From: Bacteroidaceae bacterium
GTDB lineage: Bacteria > Bacteroidota > Bacteroidia > Bacteroidales > Bacteroidaceae
DNA: 22,152 nucleotides
Direction: 5' to 3'
Assembly (NCBI GenBank): GCA_900769465.1
Contig: CAAGGT010000202.1
Coordinates: 1-22,152, forward strand
Of this stretch, positions 8,075-14,405 are shown one piece after another (within the stretch, counting starts at the first letter, position 1; each line of letters starts with the position of its first letter). Under the pieces are notes generated by a model. The model saw only the letters and a program-made list of their open reading frames with translations. It was not told where the DNA came from and ran no database searches. The position numbers and the translations under genes were made by a program.

Positions 8075-8389
8075 TTACTTGCCTGCTGCAACAAGAGTGA
8101 TATCGTTGTCGGCGAGCTTGCTGTCATCAGCGTTAGCTACCTGAACACCGATACCATAGAGCTCGGCAATCTTCTTCTCGAAGTTACCGACGCGCAGGTT
8201 GCCACCAACGGTGAGTTCGCCACCCTTCTTGCCCTCGGCACGGAGTGATGCCAATGTAGCGTCATCATCGGCAAAAGCGCCCTTGCAGCTCTCGCTCTTG
8301 TAAACACGGAGTGTTGAACCAAACTCTTTCTTGAAATTAGCCTTCAAGGTCTTTACCTTCATACGGCCATCCAACTTAAATTCTGCCAT
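8075..8389 (-). CDS. Small two-repeat domain protein, copy B (unnamed family)
   Basis: The 104-aa product differs from copy A (6080-6397) at only a few residues; copy A carries an extra C-terminal Gln. Differences at DNA level are scattered and mostly silent, which fits a fairly recent duplication or gene conversion. The same internal two-fold repeat is present (DGRMKVKTLKANFKKEFG against GGNLRVGNFEKKIAELYG). It lies between a diverged paralogue (8507-8869) and the second nuclease-family gene, separated from the latter by the hairpin repeat. No signal peptide, cysteine cluster or catalytic motif is seen. Confidence 0.75.
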   Translation of the reverse strand: MAEFKLDGRMKVKTLKANFKKEFGSTLRVYKSESCKGAFADDDATLASLRAEGKKGGELTVGGNLRVGNFEKKIAELYGIGVQVANADDSKLADNDITLVAAGK

Positions 8390-8506
8390 AGTTGTAAAAT
8401 TTTAAATGGTTAATAATAATGTTTATTGTATCTTTATCAGAACATTTCCTCTCCAAAAGTATGTTATTCCCCAATCAATGCCTAAACATATTTTGAGGCT
8501 CATCTT
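8390..8506. other. Intergenic stretch, nothing firm
   Basis: This AT-rich gap separates two small-domain genes. Its left part (TTAAATGGTTAATAA) matches the leader of copy A at about 6411-6424, so the duplicated block probably includes some upstream sequence. A 26-codon ORF is present (8423-8503, minus) but has no support. Confidence 0.4.
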
Positions 8507-8869
8507 TTAATACTCACCGCGTGCTGCCTGACCAATGGTAATCTCATTTGGAATGAGTTTGGTGCCTTTGGCATCCTTAATCTGCACGGTAACGCCAAAG
8601 TTAGTGTCGAAGAGTTTCTCGGCAGCGCCCACCTTCATGCTGGCTTTGATTTTGAGGCCGTCGGCATTGGCTTTTACATCCTTTGTGGTCTTTTTGTTGA
8701 GGGCGGCAAGTGTCAAATCGCCATCGGCAATGGCTGCACCTTTGTAAAATACCAATGTAAGTTCAAAAGCCTTCTTGAAATCGGCCGAAATTGTCTTGAG
8801 TTTCTTTTGTGGAGCAACAGTGAATTCAGCGTTTTTGAAACGGTCCATCAAATTGTTCAAAAGTCCCAT
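8507..8869 (-). CDS. Diverged member of the small two-repeat domain family
   Basis: I start at the ATG at 8869 (120 aa, MGLLNNLMDRFKNAEF); an earlier in-frame start at 8923 would translate the strong hairpin at 8904-8931. After a short amphipathic N-terminal helix it follows the pattern of copies A and B. The first half is FTVAPQKKLKTISADFKKAF...LVFYKG...ADGDLTL and the second half is LKIKASMKVGAAEKLFDTNFG...VQI...PNEITI. The N-terminal helix could dock on membrane or protein. It sits between the TerB-like gene and copy B. Confidence 0.7.
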   Translation of the reverse strand: MGLLNNLMDRFKNAEFTVAPQKKLKTISADFKKAFELTLVFYKGAAIADGDLTLAALNKKTTKDVKANADGLKIKASMKVGAAEKLFDTNFGVTVQIKDAKGTKLIPNEITIGQAARGEY

Positions 8870-8903
8870 AGTCGTATTTTTCTTGTGTATTAATTTATTT
8901 GTA

Positions 8904-8931
8904 CCCCGGGAAGGGTGATACATTCCCGGGG
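8904..8931 (-). promoter_or_regulatory. Strong intergenic hairpin in the TerB/small-domain leader
   Basis: The arms CCCCGGGAA (8904-8912) and TTCCCGGGG (8923-8931) form a perfect 9-bp, GC-rich stem with a 10-base loop. It lies between the TerB-like gene and the diverged small-domain gene. No U-run follows on the minus strand (the next bases are TACAAATAAATT), so it is more likely an mRNA processing or stability element, or a partial attenuator, than a full terminator. Confidence 0.7.
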
Positions 8932-8946
8932 ATATATAAGCTTCAA

Positions 8947-9357
8947 TTAGAGTTCAATCTGCAGTTCAGGTTCATCCTTTACAAGGTCGGCAAGCATAAG
9001 CACTGCGCGTGATTCATCGATTCCAAGAGCCGAAGCAATTGAAAGGATGTTCTCTACCTCTTCATCGCCCAGGATGCCATCGACAATAACCACCTGAAGA
9101 ACAGCCTGCAACAACATCTCGGCTTCTTCGTCATCCACCTCGGCCGAGTGTTCAAGGATATAGGCATTTACCTCGTCCTCGTTCATTGGCTCAATAACTG
9201 CAAGTTCAGCCTCAACAGCTGCTGCAAACTCGTCGGCATTCAACTCAAATGCATCTGCAATTTCAGCCACAACAATCTTCTCAGCGGCATCATATTCGCC
9301 ATCGGCCCAGATTGATGTTGCCACCAATGCTGCAATATGTCTGATATCTGTTTTCAT
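8947..9357 (-). CDS. TerB-like protein
   Basis: The 136-aa all-helical acidic protein carries the repeated pattern of the TerB/tellurite-resistance B fold. One half is HIAALVATSIWADGEYDAAE (about residues 7-26) and the second is LLQAVLQVVIVDGILGDEE (about 82-100). In each half an acidic Asp-Gly-x-(Leu/Tyr)-x-x-x-Glu stretch lies where TerB proteins bind divalent metal. TerB proteins occur in stress and phage-resistance loci, often at the membrane, with kinases and nucleases. No terC, terD or terY gene is in view, so this is not a classical ter operon. It is closely spaced with the small basic ORF upstream. Confidence 0.75.
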   Translation of the reverse strand: MKTDIRHIAALVATSIWADGEYDAAEKIVVAEIADAFELNADEFAAAVEAELAVIEPMNEDEVNAYILEHSAEVDDEEAEMLLQAVLQVVIVDGILGDEEVENILSIASALGIDESRAVLMLADLVKDEPELQIEL

Positions 9358-9375
9358 ATTCCAAAAATGTAATCT

Positions 9376-9525
9376 TTACTTAAACAATCTTTTAATTCTG
9401 TTCTTGAGGCTGTTCTTCTCGGCACGCGCCTTTGCCATACGTTCAGCGATAGCCTTACCCTCTTTTGTACGTTTGTCAACAGTACCATCTTTGGTCTTCT
9501 TGACTGTAGTTTTCTTCACTGCCAT
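9376..9525 (-). CDS. Small Lys/Arg-rich protein, 49 aa
   Basis: A short ORF begins ATG at 9525 and ends TAA at 9376. The product starts MAVKKTTVKKTKDG and continues with a basic, probably helical stretch (AIAERMAKARAEKNSLKNRIKRLFK). It fills the space between the OmpA fusion and the TerB-like gene with 18 to 24 bases on each side, as expected for a real operon gene. The charge suggests binding to nucleic acid, phospholipid or an acidic partner such as the adjacent TerB-like protein; none of these is shown. Confidence 0.6.
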   Translation of the reverse strand: MAVKKTTVKKTKDGTVDKRTKEGKAIAERMAKARAEKNSLKNRIKRLFK

Positions 9526-9549
9526 ATTGTGTAATAATTTAAAAGGTTA

Positions 9550-10863
9550 TCAATCAAGGATAATGAACTCTGTACGGCGGTTTGCCTCGGGGTTGTTCTC
9601 ATCAATAGGCTCGCTTGACCCCTTACCCTCTGCCTCAAGACGGCTTGCATCCACGCCACGACCAACAATGAAATCAACGGCAGCCTGGGCACGCTCCTGT
9701 GAAAGTTTCAGGTTGAATGCGGGATCCCCCTCTGCTGATGTGTGGCCTACGATACGCAACCTTACCTCGGGATGCTTCTGCATCTCCTTTGCAAGGTCGT
9801 GGAGAACAAACTTGGCATCCTCGGAAAGGTCGGCCTTTCCCTTCAGGAACTTGGCAGCATTGAAGTTCTTTTCAATCTCCTCAATCCTGTCCACATAGAC
9901 AAGCTTTTCAACCTCTACGATTTTCTCTACCTCGACAACCTTCTCAACCTCTACCACCTGGGGCTTACGTAATGCGAAGAATGCGATGATGCCCACAAGT
10001 AAAAGGATAATGAGAATCCACAACCACAAGAGAGATTTTTTCTTTCCTGGTACCGGTGGAACGTAACCGTTAAGATACTCAAGACGGAAACCGCCCTTCT
10101 TGGCACCACCATCGGCCTTCTCAAAATCGGCAACAAGAATGCCATACTGTTTTGCGTGAGATACAATGCGTTCAAAGTTAGGCTTTGTCCACATCATTAC
10201 AAACGCAACTTTGTGACCGTCGCCTGTTGTGAGCAACTCATCCTCACCCTTGAAATAGTTGTTCCAATTGCCTGTTGCGCCCTTTTCCTCGGCATAGATA
10301 AAAATTTCATCACTGCCTTTATCCGGGTTTATTGCATTGGGAAATGCCTTGCGCAAATCCTCCAATGTAGCCTGTGGGTACATTACCATATATGCGTGTA
10401 CAATACCCAATGCTGTACGGTTCTGCGCTTTGCCATATACTCTTACACGCGCACTTGCAAGTTCTGCAGCAGAAGCTTCTACCTTAGGCGCAGCATCGGC
10501 TGCAGCCGGGGTTTCGATGATATGTCCGTGTCCACTCTCGGCCGATGCTGTTGTGGCAGCACCCATAAGCGTCGCCGCGTCATCGGCAAACTCGGTATCG
10601 TCGGCATTTGCCACCTGGACACCGATACCGTATAGTTCGGCAACTTTTTTTTCAAAAGAACTCACCTTCATGTTTCCCTTGACCGAGAACTCACCACCAG
10701 AGTATCCCTCGGCACGGATAGATGCAAGTGTAGCTTCGTCATTGGCTTGCTCTCCTTCACAAGCAATATTTGTGTACACACGAAGAGTAGCACCAAAGTT
10801 CGCCTTAAACTCTGCTTTAAAGGTCTTTACCTTTGTACGGCCATCCAAAATAAAATCTGCCAT
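9550..10863 (-). CDS. Membrane-spanning fusion: small two-repeat domain, nuclease-tail module, TM, OmpA peptidoglycan-binding domain
   Basis: The 437-aa protein has four parts. Residues 1-100 are the small two-repeat domain of the neighbouring genes. After an Ala-rich linker, residues about 138-245 resemble the C-terminal module of the nuclease at 4825-5973 (ALGIVHAYMVMYPQATLEDLRKAFP against MVEAVVNKYVELNPGTTVQKLKEVFP). A single membrane helix at about 277-298 is preceded by KKK, which places the N-terminal half in the cytoplasm. A Val-Glu-Val-Glu-Lys repeat follows (302-325). Residues 334-437 are an OmpA/MotB domain (VGHTSAEGD, LSQERA, EANRRTEF). There is no signal peptide. It should link peptidoglycan to a cytoplasmic head, much as MotB does. 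Confidence 0.8.
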   Translation of the reverse strand: MADFILDGRTKVKTFKAEFKANFGATLRVYTNIACEGEQANDEATLASIRAEGYSGGEFSVKGNMKVSSFEKKVAELYGIGVQVANADDTEFADDAATLMGAATTASAESGHGHIIETPAAADAAPKVEASAAELASARVRVYGKAQNRTALGIVHAYMVMYPQATLEDLRKAFPNAINPDKGSDEIFIYAEEKGATGNWNNYFKGEDELLTTGDGHKVAFVMMWTKPNFERIVSHAKQYGILVADFEKADGGAKKGGFRLEYLNGYVPPVPGKKKSLLWLWILIILLLVGIIAFFALRKPQVVEVEKVVEVEKIVEVEKLVYVDRIEEIEKNFNAAKFLKGKADLSEDAKFVLHDLAKEMQKHPEVRLRIVGHTSAEGDPAFNLKLSQERAQAAVDFIVGRGVDASRLEAEGKGSSEPIDENNPEANRRTEFIILD

Positions 10864-10909
10864 AGTCTTTTTGTTTTATATTATTAATGTTTAAGTTTAT
10901 ATTGCAAAA

Positions 10910-11092
10910 TCAAAAATCAAATATCGATTTGTTACCCATAACCACATAATACGCAATAAGCATCAACACGCCTCCAATCAACGACATTATAACGAAGAGT
11001 ATAGCTGCTCCAGGTGCTTTCTTGAAGAGGGTATATATTACCAAAAAAAGGCCAGTCAAGAACAATAAAGCCCCTATATCAAAAAGTACCAT
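10910..11092 (-). CDS. Small two-helix membrane protein, 60 aa
   Basis: I choose the ATG at 11092 (MVLFDIGALLFLTG); an in-frame start at 11137 would overlap the upstream gene and add a polar leader. Two hydrophobic helices at about residues 3-22 and 28-52 are joined by a basic turn (FKKAPG), and the tail is short (MGNKSIFDF). The topology is probably both ends outside the cytoplasm with the basic turn inside. No family is recognised. It lies between the DUF4230 membrane protein and the OmpA fusion, so it may belong to the same membrane assembly. Confidence 0.6.
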   Translation of the reverse strand: MVLFDIGALLFLTGLFLVIYTLFKKAPGAAILFVIMSLIGGVLMLIAYYVVMGNKSIFDF

Positions 11093-11111
11093 AATTATAT
11101 CATTTGTAGCA

Positions 11112-12014
11112 TTATAATACTTGTGAGAGTGTATCAACCGGAATTTGTTCTTCTACCGCAGGCACCTCCTCAACAGCAGGCGCATTTTCGGGCATAACGA
11201 CATCGACAGATGCAGCAGGTTCTTGCTCACGTGCCGGAACATCGGAGAGTTCTACAGTTACAACTCTAAATCCCATTGCGGTGAACAGCGCTACAATACG
11301 CTCCTTGCCTATGGTGTTTGCCTTCTCAAGTATATTGCTGTCAAGAGCATTATTCAACACCTTCTGCTTACCATCGACCTGCAAGGCTACAATCTCCTCG
11401 TGACTCCAATCGCCCGATTCCTCGAATATCTTATAGTCAGAAGGATTGCTTATCACATCAAAAATCTTCGGAGACGGCAATTTGATGCTTACAGAATCAC
11501 CAGCAACAATCAAATCATTATCGCCAAGCATAGAGAGGTCAAAACCGGCACGTACCTTACACTTCACTGTAAGTACAATGGCATCAACCACATCATCGGT
11601 CTTAACACCGAACCAAGTCTTGCCCACTGTAATCTTCTCGCTCTTGAGAACAGACTCCTCGTAATAGCAAGCGGTTGTGAATTCCGAGATTTTCTTCACC
11701 TCCTGCACAACATTCTCTGTCTTTTCAATCTCGGGGCCACCAAAGAGCGAAAGATTCCAGTCAAATGGATTAAAAAGCAACAGCGAACCTAATGCCAAAA
11801 CAGCAATAACGCCGCCCACCAAAGGCAAATTACTAAAAATAAAGGTAACAACTTTTGCAAAACCGGTAACAGTCTTAACTGTACCTTTCACAGCCGTACC
11901 GGTAGCCTTTGCAACATTCTTTGCAGCATCAAAAGCCTCACCTGCCGCAGTTTTTTTATCCTGTGGGGTATTCTGGCTGTTTGTATTGTCCTGAATATTA
12001 TTATTTGTATCCAT
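11112..12014 (-). CDS. DUF4230 membrane protein
   Basis: The 300-aa protein has a polar Asn/Gln-rich start, then an Ala/Lys/Thr-rich amphipathic segment (about residues 22-55, AAKNVAKATGTAVKGTVKTV) of a kind that can lie on membranes. One membrane helix follows at about 62-82. From about 108 it carries a DUF4230 domain (ISEFTTACYYEESV..., VKCKVRAGFDLSML, VSIKLPSPKIF), ending near 260 with an acidic Pro/Glu-rich tail. DUF4230 has no known biochemical role. The next gene upstream encodes a second, lipid-anchored DUF4230 protein, so the two may pair across the periplasm. Confidence 0.8.
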   Translation of the reverse strand: MDTNNNIQDNTNSQNTPQDKKTAAGEAFDAAKNVAKATGTAVKGTVKTVTGFAKVVTFIFSNLPLVGGVIAVLALGSLLLFNPFDWNLSLFGGPEIEKTENVVQEVKKISEFTTACYYEESVLKSEKITVGKTWFGVKTDDVVDAIVLTVKCKVRAGFDLSMLGDNDLIVAGDSVSIKLPSPKIFDVISNPSDYKIFEESGDWSHEEIVALQVDGKQKVLNNALDSNILEKANTIGKERIVALFTAMGFRVVTVELSDVPAREQEPAASVDVVMPENAPAVEEVPAVEEQIPVDTLSQVL

Positions 12015-12041
12015 AGCCTATATTTTTTTAACGGTAAACAA

Positions 12042-12608
12042 TTAACCTTCAAGCTCGTCGCCTACGAAACAAATGTTTACGTTCTCATATCCGCATTGGG
12101 CAAGAAGTGTTTTAAAGAAATCGGTTGCATTTTCTTTGGCATCCTCATAGATTCCTAAATTAGGTGCATCCTCAAGAATAGCTTTCTCTCCCTGTTTCAA
12201 CAAGTTGTTGCGTTCATCGGTATTGAAACCGGAGCGCAAACCACTGACTTTAGCAAACTCAAGTTTTATATCCTCGGCCGACATATTGAATGAAAGAATC
12301 TTTGGTTGTGGCAATGTCACATTAATGCTCTTGCCATCCTTCGACACCACAACATCTTCTCTCTTGAAATCCTTGAGGTCTATGCCGGCCTTCATTGTAG
12401 TGGTGCAAGAGAAGATAATCTTCCTGTCACCAAACTTGTAGAAAGCATCGTCATCGGCAATAACCAACTTTGTTATCGTATACTCCACGGTGCCCAGTTC
12501 GGCACACGATACTGCTTTAGATAATGCCTCATCAAGTTTATCTTTTTGGCTACAAGAACCAAAGACAAGCCCTGCACTCAAAAGCAAAAACAAGAATGAT
12601 TTTTTCAT
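12042..12608 (-). CDS. DUF4230 lipoprotein
   Basis: The 188-aa protein begins MKKSFLFLLLSAGLVFGSC, a lipoprotein signal with lipid-bearing Cys19. The mature protein aligns with the DUF4230 part of the neighbouring gene: AELGTVEYTITKLV, FSCTTTMKAGIDLKDFKREDV and INVTLPQPKIL match its TTACYYEESV, VKCKVRAGFDLSMLGDNDL and IKLPSPKIF. It is the first gene after the structured leader RNA and so probably the first of the long run, starting about 50 bases below the leader's terminator hairpin. The stop is 27 bases from the next gene. Confidence 0.8.
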   Translation of the reverse strand: MKKSFLFLLLSAGLVFGSCSQKDKLDEALSKAVSCAELGTVEYTITKLVIADDDAFYKFGDRKIIFSCTTTMKAGIDLKDFKREDVVVSKDGKSINVTLPQPKILSFNMSAEDIKLEFAKVSGLRSGFNTDERNNLLKQGEKAILEDAPNLGIYEDAKENATDFFKTLLAQCGYENVNICFVGDELEG

Positions 12609-12660
12609 AGTATTTAAGTTTTACATTTATCAGAAACCACAATACTACGCTCCAGAGTAT

Positions 12661-12698
12661 ATAATAAAAGAAGCGCAGACTAATTACTTAATCTCCGC
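12661..12698 (-). terminator. Terminator-like hairpin at the end of the structured RNA
   Basis: On the minus strand GCGGAGATTAA and TTAGTCTGCGC (spanning 12673-12698) pair with one mismatch and one G-U around the loop GTAA. They are followed by TTCTTTTATT. It would end the upstream RNA about 50 bases before the DUF4230 lipoprotein start, so transcription of the operon would need read-through. Confidence 0.65.
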
Positions 12699-12862
12699 TG
12701 ATAGGTCCTAGGAAAACCCTGAAAAAGAGAAAAGCAACAGCCTACGCTAATAGTAGCCACGCACACATGACACATGTATGCACGACACCTTGCGACAGGG
12801 TTTGAATTCTCTTTCCGTTAATGAATTTCCTAGGTTCATCAGCGAGAATGTCAAACACTCGC
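12661..12862 (-). ncRNA. Structured RNA: candidate regulatory leader or 6S-like small RNA
   Basis: No ORF is credible here, but paired arms are extensive. CGCTGAT (12696-12702) pairs with 12838-12844, CCTAGGAAA (12707-12715) with 12826-12834, and AAACCCTG (12714-12721) with 12796-12803; arms 2 and 3 share two bases on one side. An inner hairpin GCACACATG/CATGTATGC spans about 12761-12782. A further pair, AAAGAGAA (12724-12731) with TTCTCTTT (12807-12814), crosses the third stem, so it must be either an alternative fold or a pseudoknot. The long rod with a one-sided bulge recalls 6S RNA, but I cannot confirm that. The position fits a leader of the DUF4230-first operon. The strand is chosen from the -7 box and terminator. 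Confidence 0.5.
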
Positions 12863-13096
12863 GTGTTTTATTTGTATTTCAACAATGCAATATTACTAAA
12901 ATAAATCAACAAAACACAAGAGTCTGTTGCCTTTTTTTTAACACTTTACAAATATAGGACAAAAGGATATTTCTTTCTTTGTCTTTTTTTTGTCTTTTTT
13001 GTCATTTGAGTTACTGATTGCATAAAGAAGAAAAGCGACACCGCAAACAATAGATTCAGAAAGTGCTGACGCGATTTGCAAAAGCAGATATTATAA
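12863..13096. other. AT-rich intergenic region
   Basis: The stretch between the structured RNA and the kinase terminator has no ORF. It holds homopolymer runs (about 12931-12939, 12983-13000) and the -7 box listed separately. I see no other structure. Confidence 0.5.
12949..12956 (-). promoter_or_regulatory. Bacteroidota -7 box upstream of the structured RNA
   Basis: The minus strand reads TATATTTG, an exact match to TAnnTTTG. Transcription would begin near 12942, about 80 bases before the paired region. No convincing -33 element is seen at the usual distance, where the sequence is rich in A, G and T runs. Confidence 0.5.
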
Positions 13097-13135
13097 CACC
13101 CCTGTTTGTTTATTCATTGTCAACAAACAGGGGTG
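13097..13135 (-). terminator. Terminator of the kinase gene
   Basis: A perfect 14-bp stem is formed by CACCCCTGTTTGTT (13097-13110) and AACAAACAGGGGTG (13122-13135). It lies 14 bases after the kinase stop and is followed on the minus strand by TTATAATA. It separates the kinase transcript from the leader RNA and operon below. Confidence 0.85.
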
Positions 13136-13148
13136 AAATATAAGGATA

Positions 13149-14318
13149 CTACTCATAAGGTACATATCTGTGACGCCCGCCGACAAGGCTGTCATAAAAA
13201 AGGACTGCATCAAGAGGTAAGCCGCATTTGTGCAACGATTGCAATTTAGCGGCCTTTTGCCACAAAGTATCGTTGCAGGCTGTCAGTTTTTTCATATATG
13301 CGGCAGAAAGAATAGAATTGAGTTCCGGATCAACAACGTAGCAGACATTCTCTTTCTGATACTCACCCATTATTTCCAAAAACGAAGCAATGTGATTCAC
13401 TGCAAATTCAAAATAGGGAGCCTGCCCTACAGAATCGCAACAGCACTCATACATTTCCATAACGTCCCTTTCAATCTGCGCAACCATAGCATTGCGCGAG
13501 GCAATGCGACGTTTATCCGTTATGGCGGTGAAACATAAGTACAGGATTGGCACAAGAAGCAACAGGGCAAACAAGATTTTGAAAATCAATTTCAAAGGCC
13601 CTGCATTGTTTCTAAAAGCGGTATGCAACGCTTCGACATTTGCATAACGTTTCTCCTTTCTTGGGCTGAGGCAACGCGATGCAATGCGGGAATGGCGGCC
13701 ACCGAAGAGCGCGCGCATTACAACGCCAAGTGAATAGATGTCGCTACGCGCATCGACCTCTTGCCGTGCAAGCAACTCGGGCGAAGCATATGCCGGTGTG
13801 CAGCCGAGCGTACGTGCAAGATAATGTGCATCGTCATTGGCCAGTCCGAAGTCTATGAGACGCACATCGTTGTCGGCACGTGTAACAAGTATATTCTGAG
13901 GCTTTATGTCATTATGCACCATACCACAACGGTGAATGTATGCAACAGCCTGCAGCAACTGCACAAACACACGTTCACGCATAGCCAAAGGCGGGTTCTC
14001 TGCCATAAAATCGGCCAACGTGCGCCCATCCACATACTCCATGACAATTCCGGGCCCCACAATGGTATGTGGCTCATATGTAAAGATATTCACGATGTTT
14101 GGGTGCGATTTCCCAAGCGATAGTTCATATTCGCGTTGCAGCATTGCCAACGATTGGGACGAGCTGTCCTTGGGCGTCTTTATTATAAAATACTTTCCTG
14201 CTCTGCGCACGCGATATAGCACCGCCGATGCGGTGGCTACGTAAACCTCGGGCATGGAGTAGCCCGAATCATAGTCACCCCCATCATTCACAGCTTTGAA
14301 TATTTCGCTCTCGTACAT
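13149..14318 (-). CDS. Eukaryotic-like Ser/Thr protein kinase, membrane-anchored
   Basis: The 389-aa protein has a complete kinase core. Lys47 in YFIIKTP binds ATP, with Glu65 a likely salt-bridge partner. The catalytic loop is HNDIKPQNIL (Asp137, Lys139, Asn142), DFG is at 156-158 (LIDFGLA), and YASPELL replaces APE. The segment SDIYSLGVV of subdomain IX is present. Residue Asn136 stands where many bacterial kinases have Arg, so it is a non-RD kinase that may not need activation-loop phosphorylation. A membrane helix at about 244-264 leads to an extracytoplasmic tail (about 266-389) of unknown fold with a Cys-Cys-Cys cluster, perhaps a sensor. It is divergent from a putative regulator. No PP2C phosphatase is in view. 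Confidence 0.88.
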   Translation of the reverse strand: MYESEIFKAVNDGGDYDSGYSMPEVYVATASAVLYRVRRAGKYFIIKTPKDSSSQSLAMLQREYELSLGKSHPNIVNIFTYEPHTIVGPGIVMEYVDGRTLADFMAENPPLAMRERVFVQLLQAVAYIHRCGMVHNDIKPQNILVTRADNDVRLIDFGLANDDAHYLARTLGCTPAYASPELLARQEVDARSDIYSLGVVMRALFGGRHSRIASRCLSPRKEKRYANVEALHTAFRNNAGPLKLIFKILFALLLLVPILYLCFTAITDKRRIASRNAMVAQIERDVMEMYECCCDSVGQAPYFEFAVNHIASFLEIMGEYQKENVCYVVDPELNSILSAAYMKKLTACNDTLWQKAAKLQSLHKCGLPLDAVLFYDSLVGGRHRYVPYE

Positions 14319-14370
14319 AAAATGACAAATAAAGACAAAAATTAAGATTTATTTTTTCAAATATAAGCAC

Positions 14371-14378
14371 TAAATTTG
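14371..14378 (+). promoter_or_regulatory. -7 box of the divergent regulator gene
   Basis: TAAATTTG matches TAnnTTTG exactly and lies 28 bases before the chosen ATG at 14406, so the transcript would start near 14385. That falls after the TTG at 14382, which argues against using the TTG as the start codon. The kinase promoter must lie in the same short intergenic space, so the two genes may be co-regulated. Confidence 0.6.
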
Positions 14379-14405
14379 TAATTGAGTCAAACAAATGCCC
14401 ATAAA

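Noticed and set aside
7987..8127. Upstream extension of the second nuclease-family gene to the ATG at 8127
   Set aside because: It would overlap the end of the small-domain gene and translate the hairpin repeat; the ATG at 7986 gives a sensible N-terminus.
8423..8503. 26-codon ORF in the gap between two small-domain genes
   Set aside because: It is too short, has no family or compositional signal, and overlaps no conserved element.
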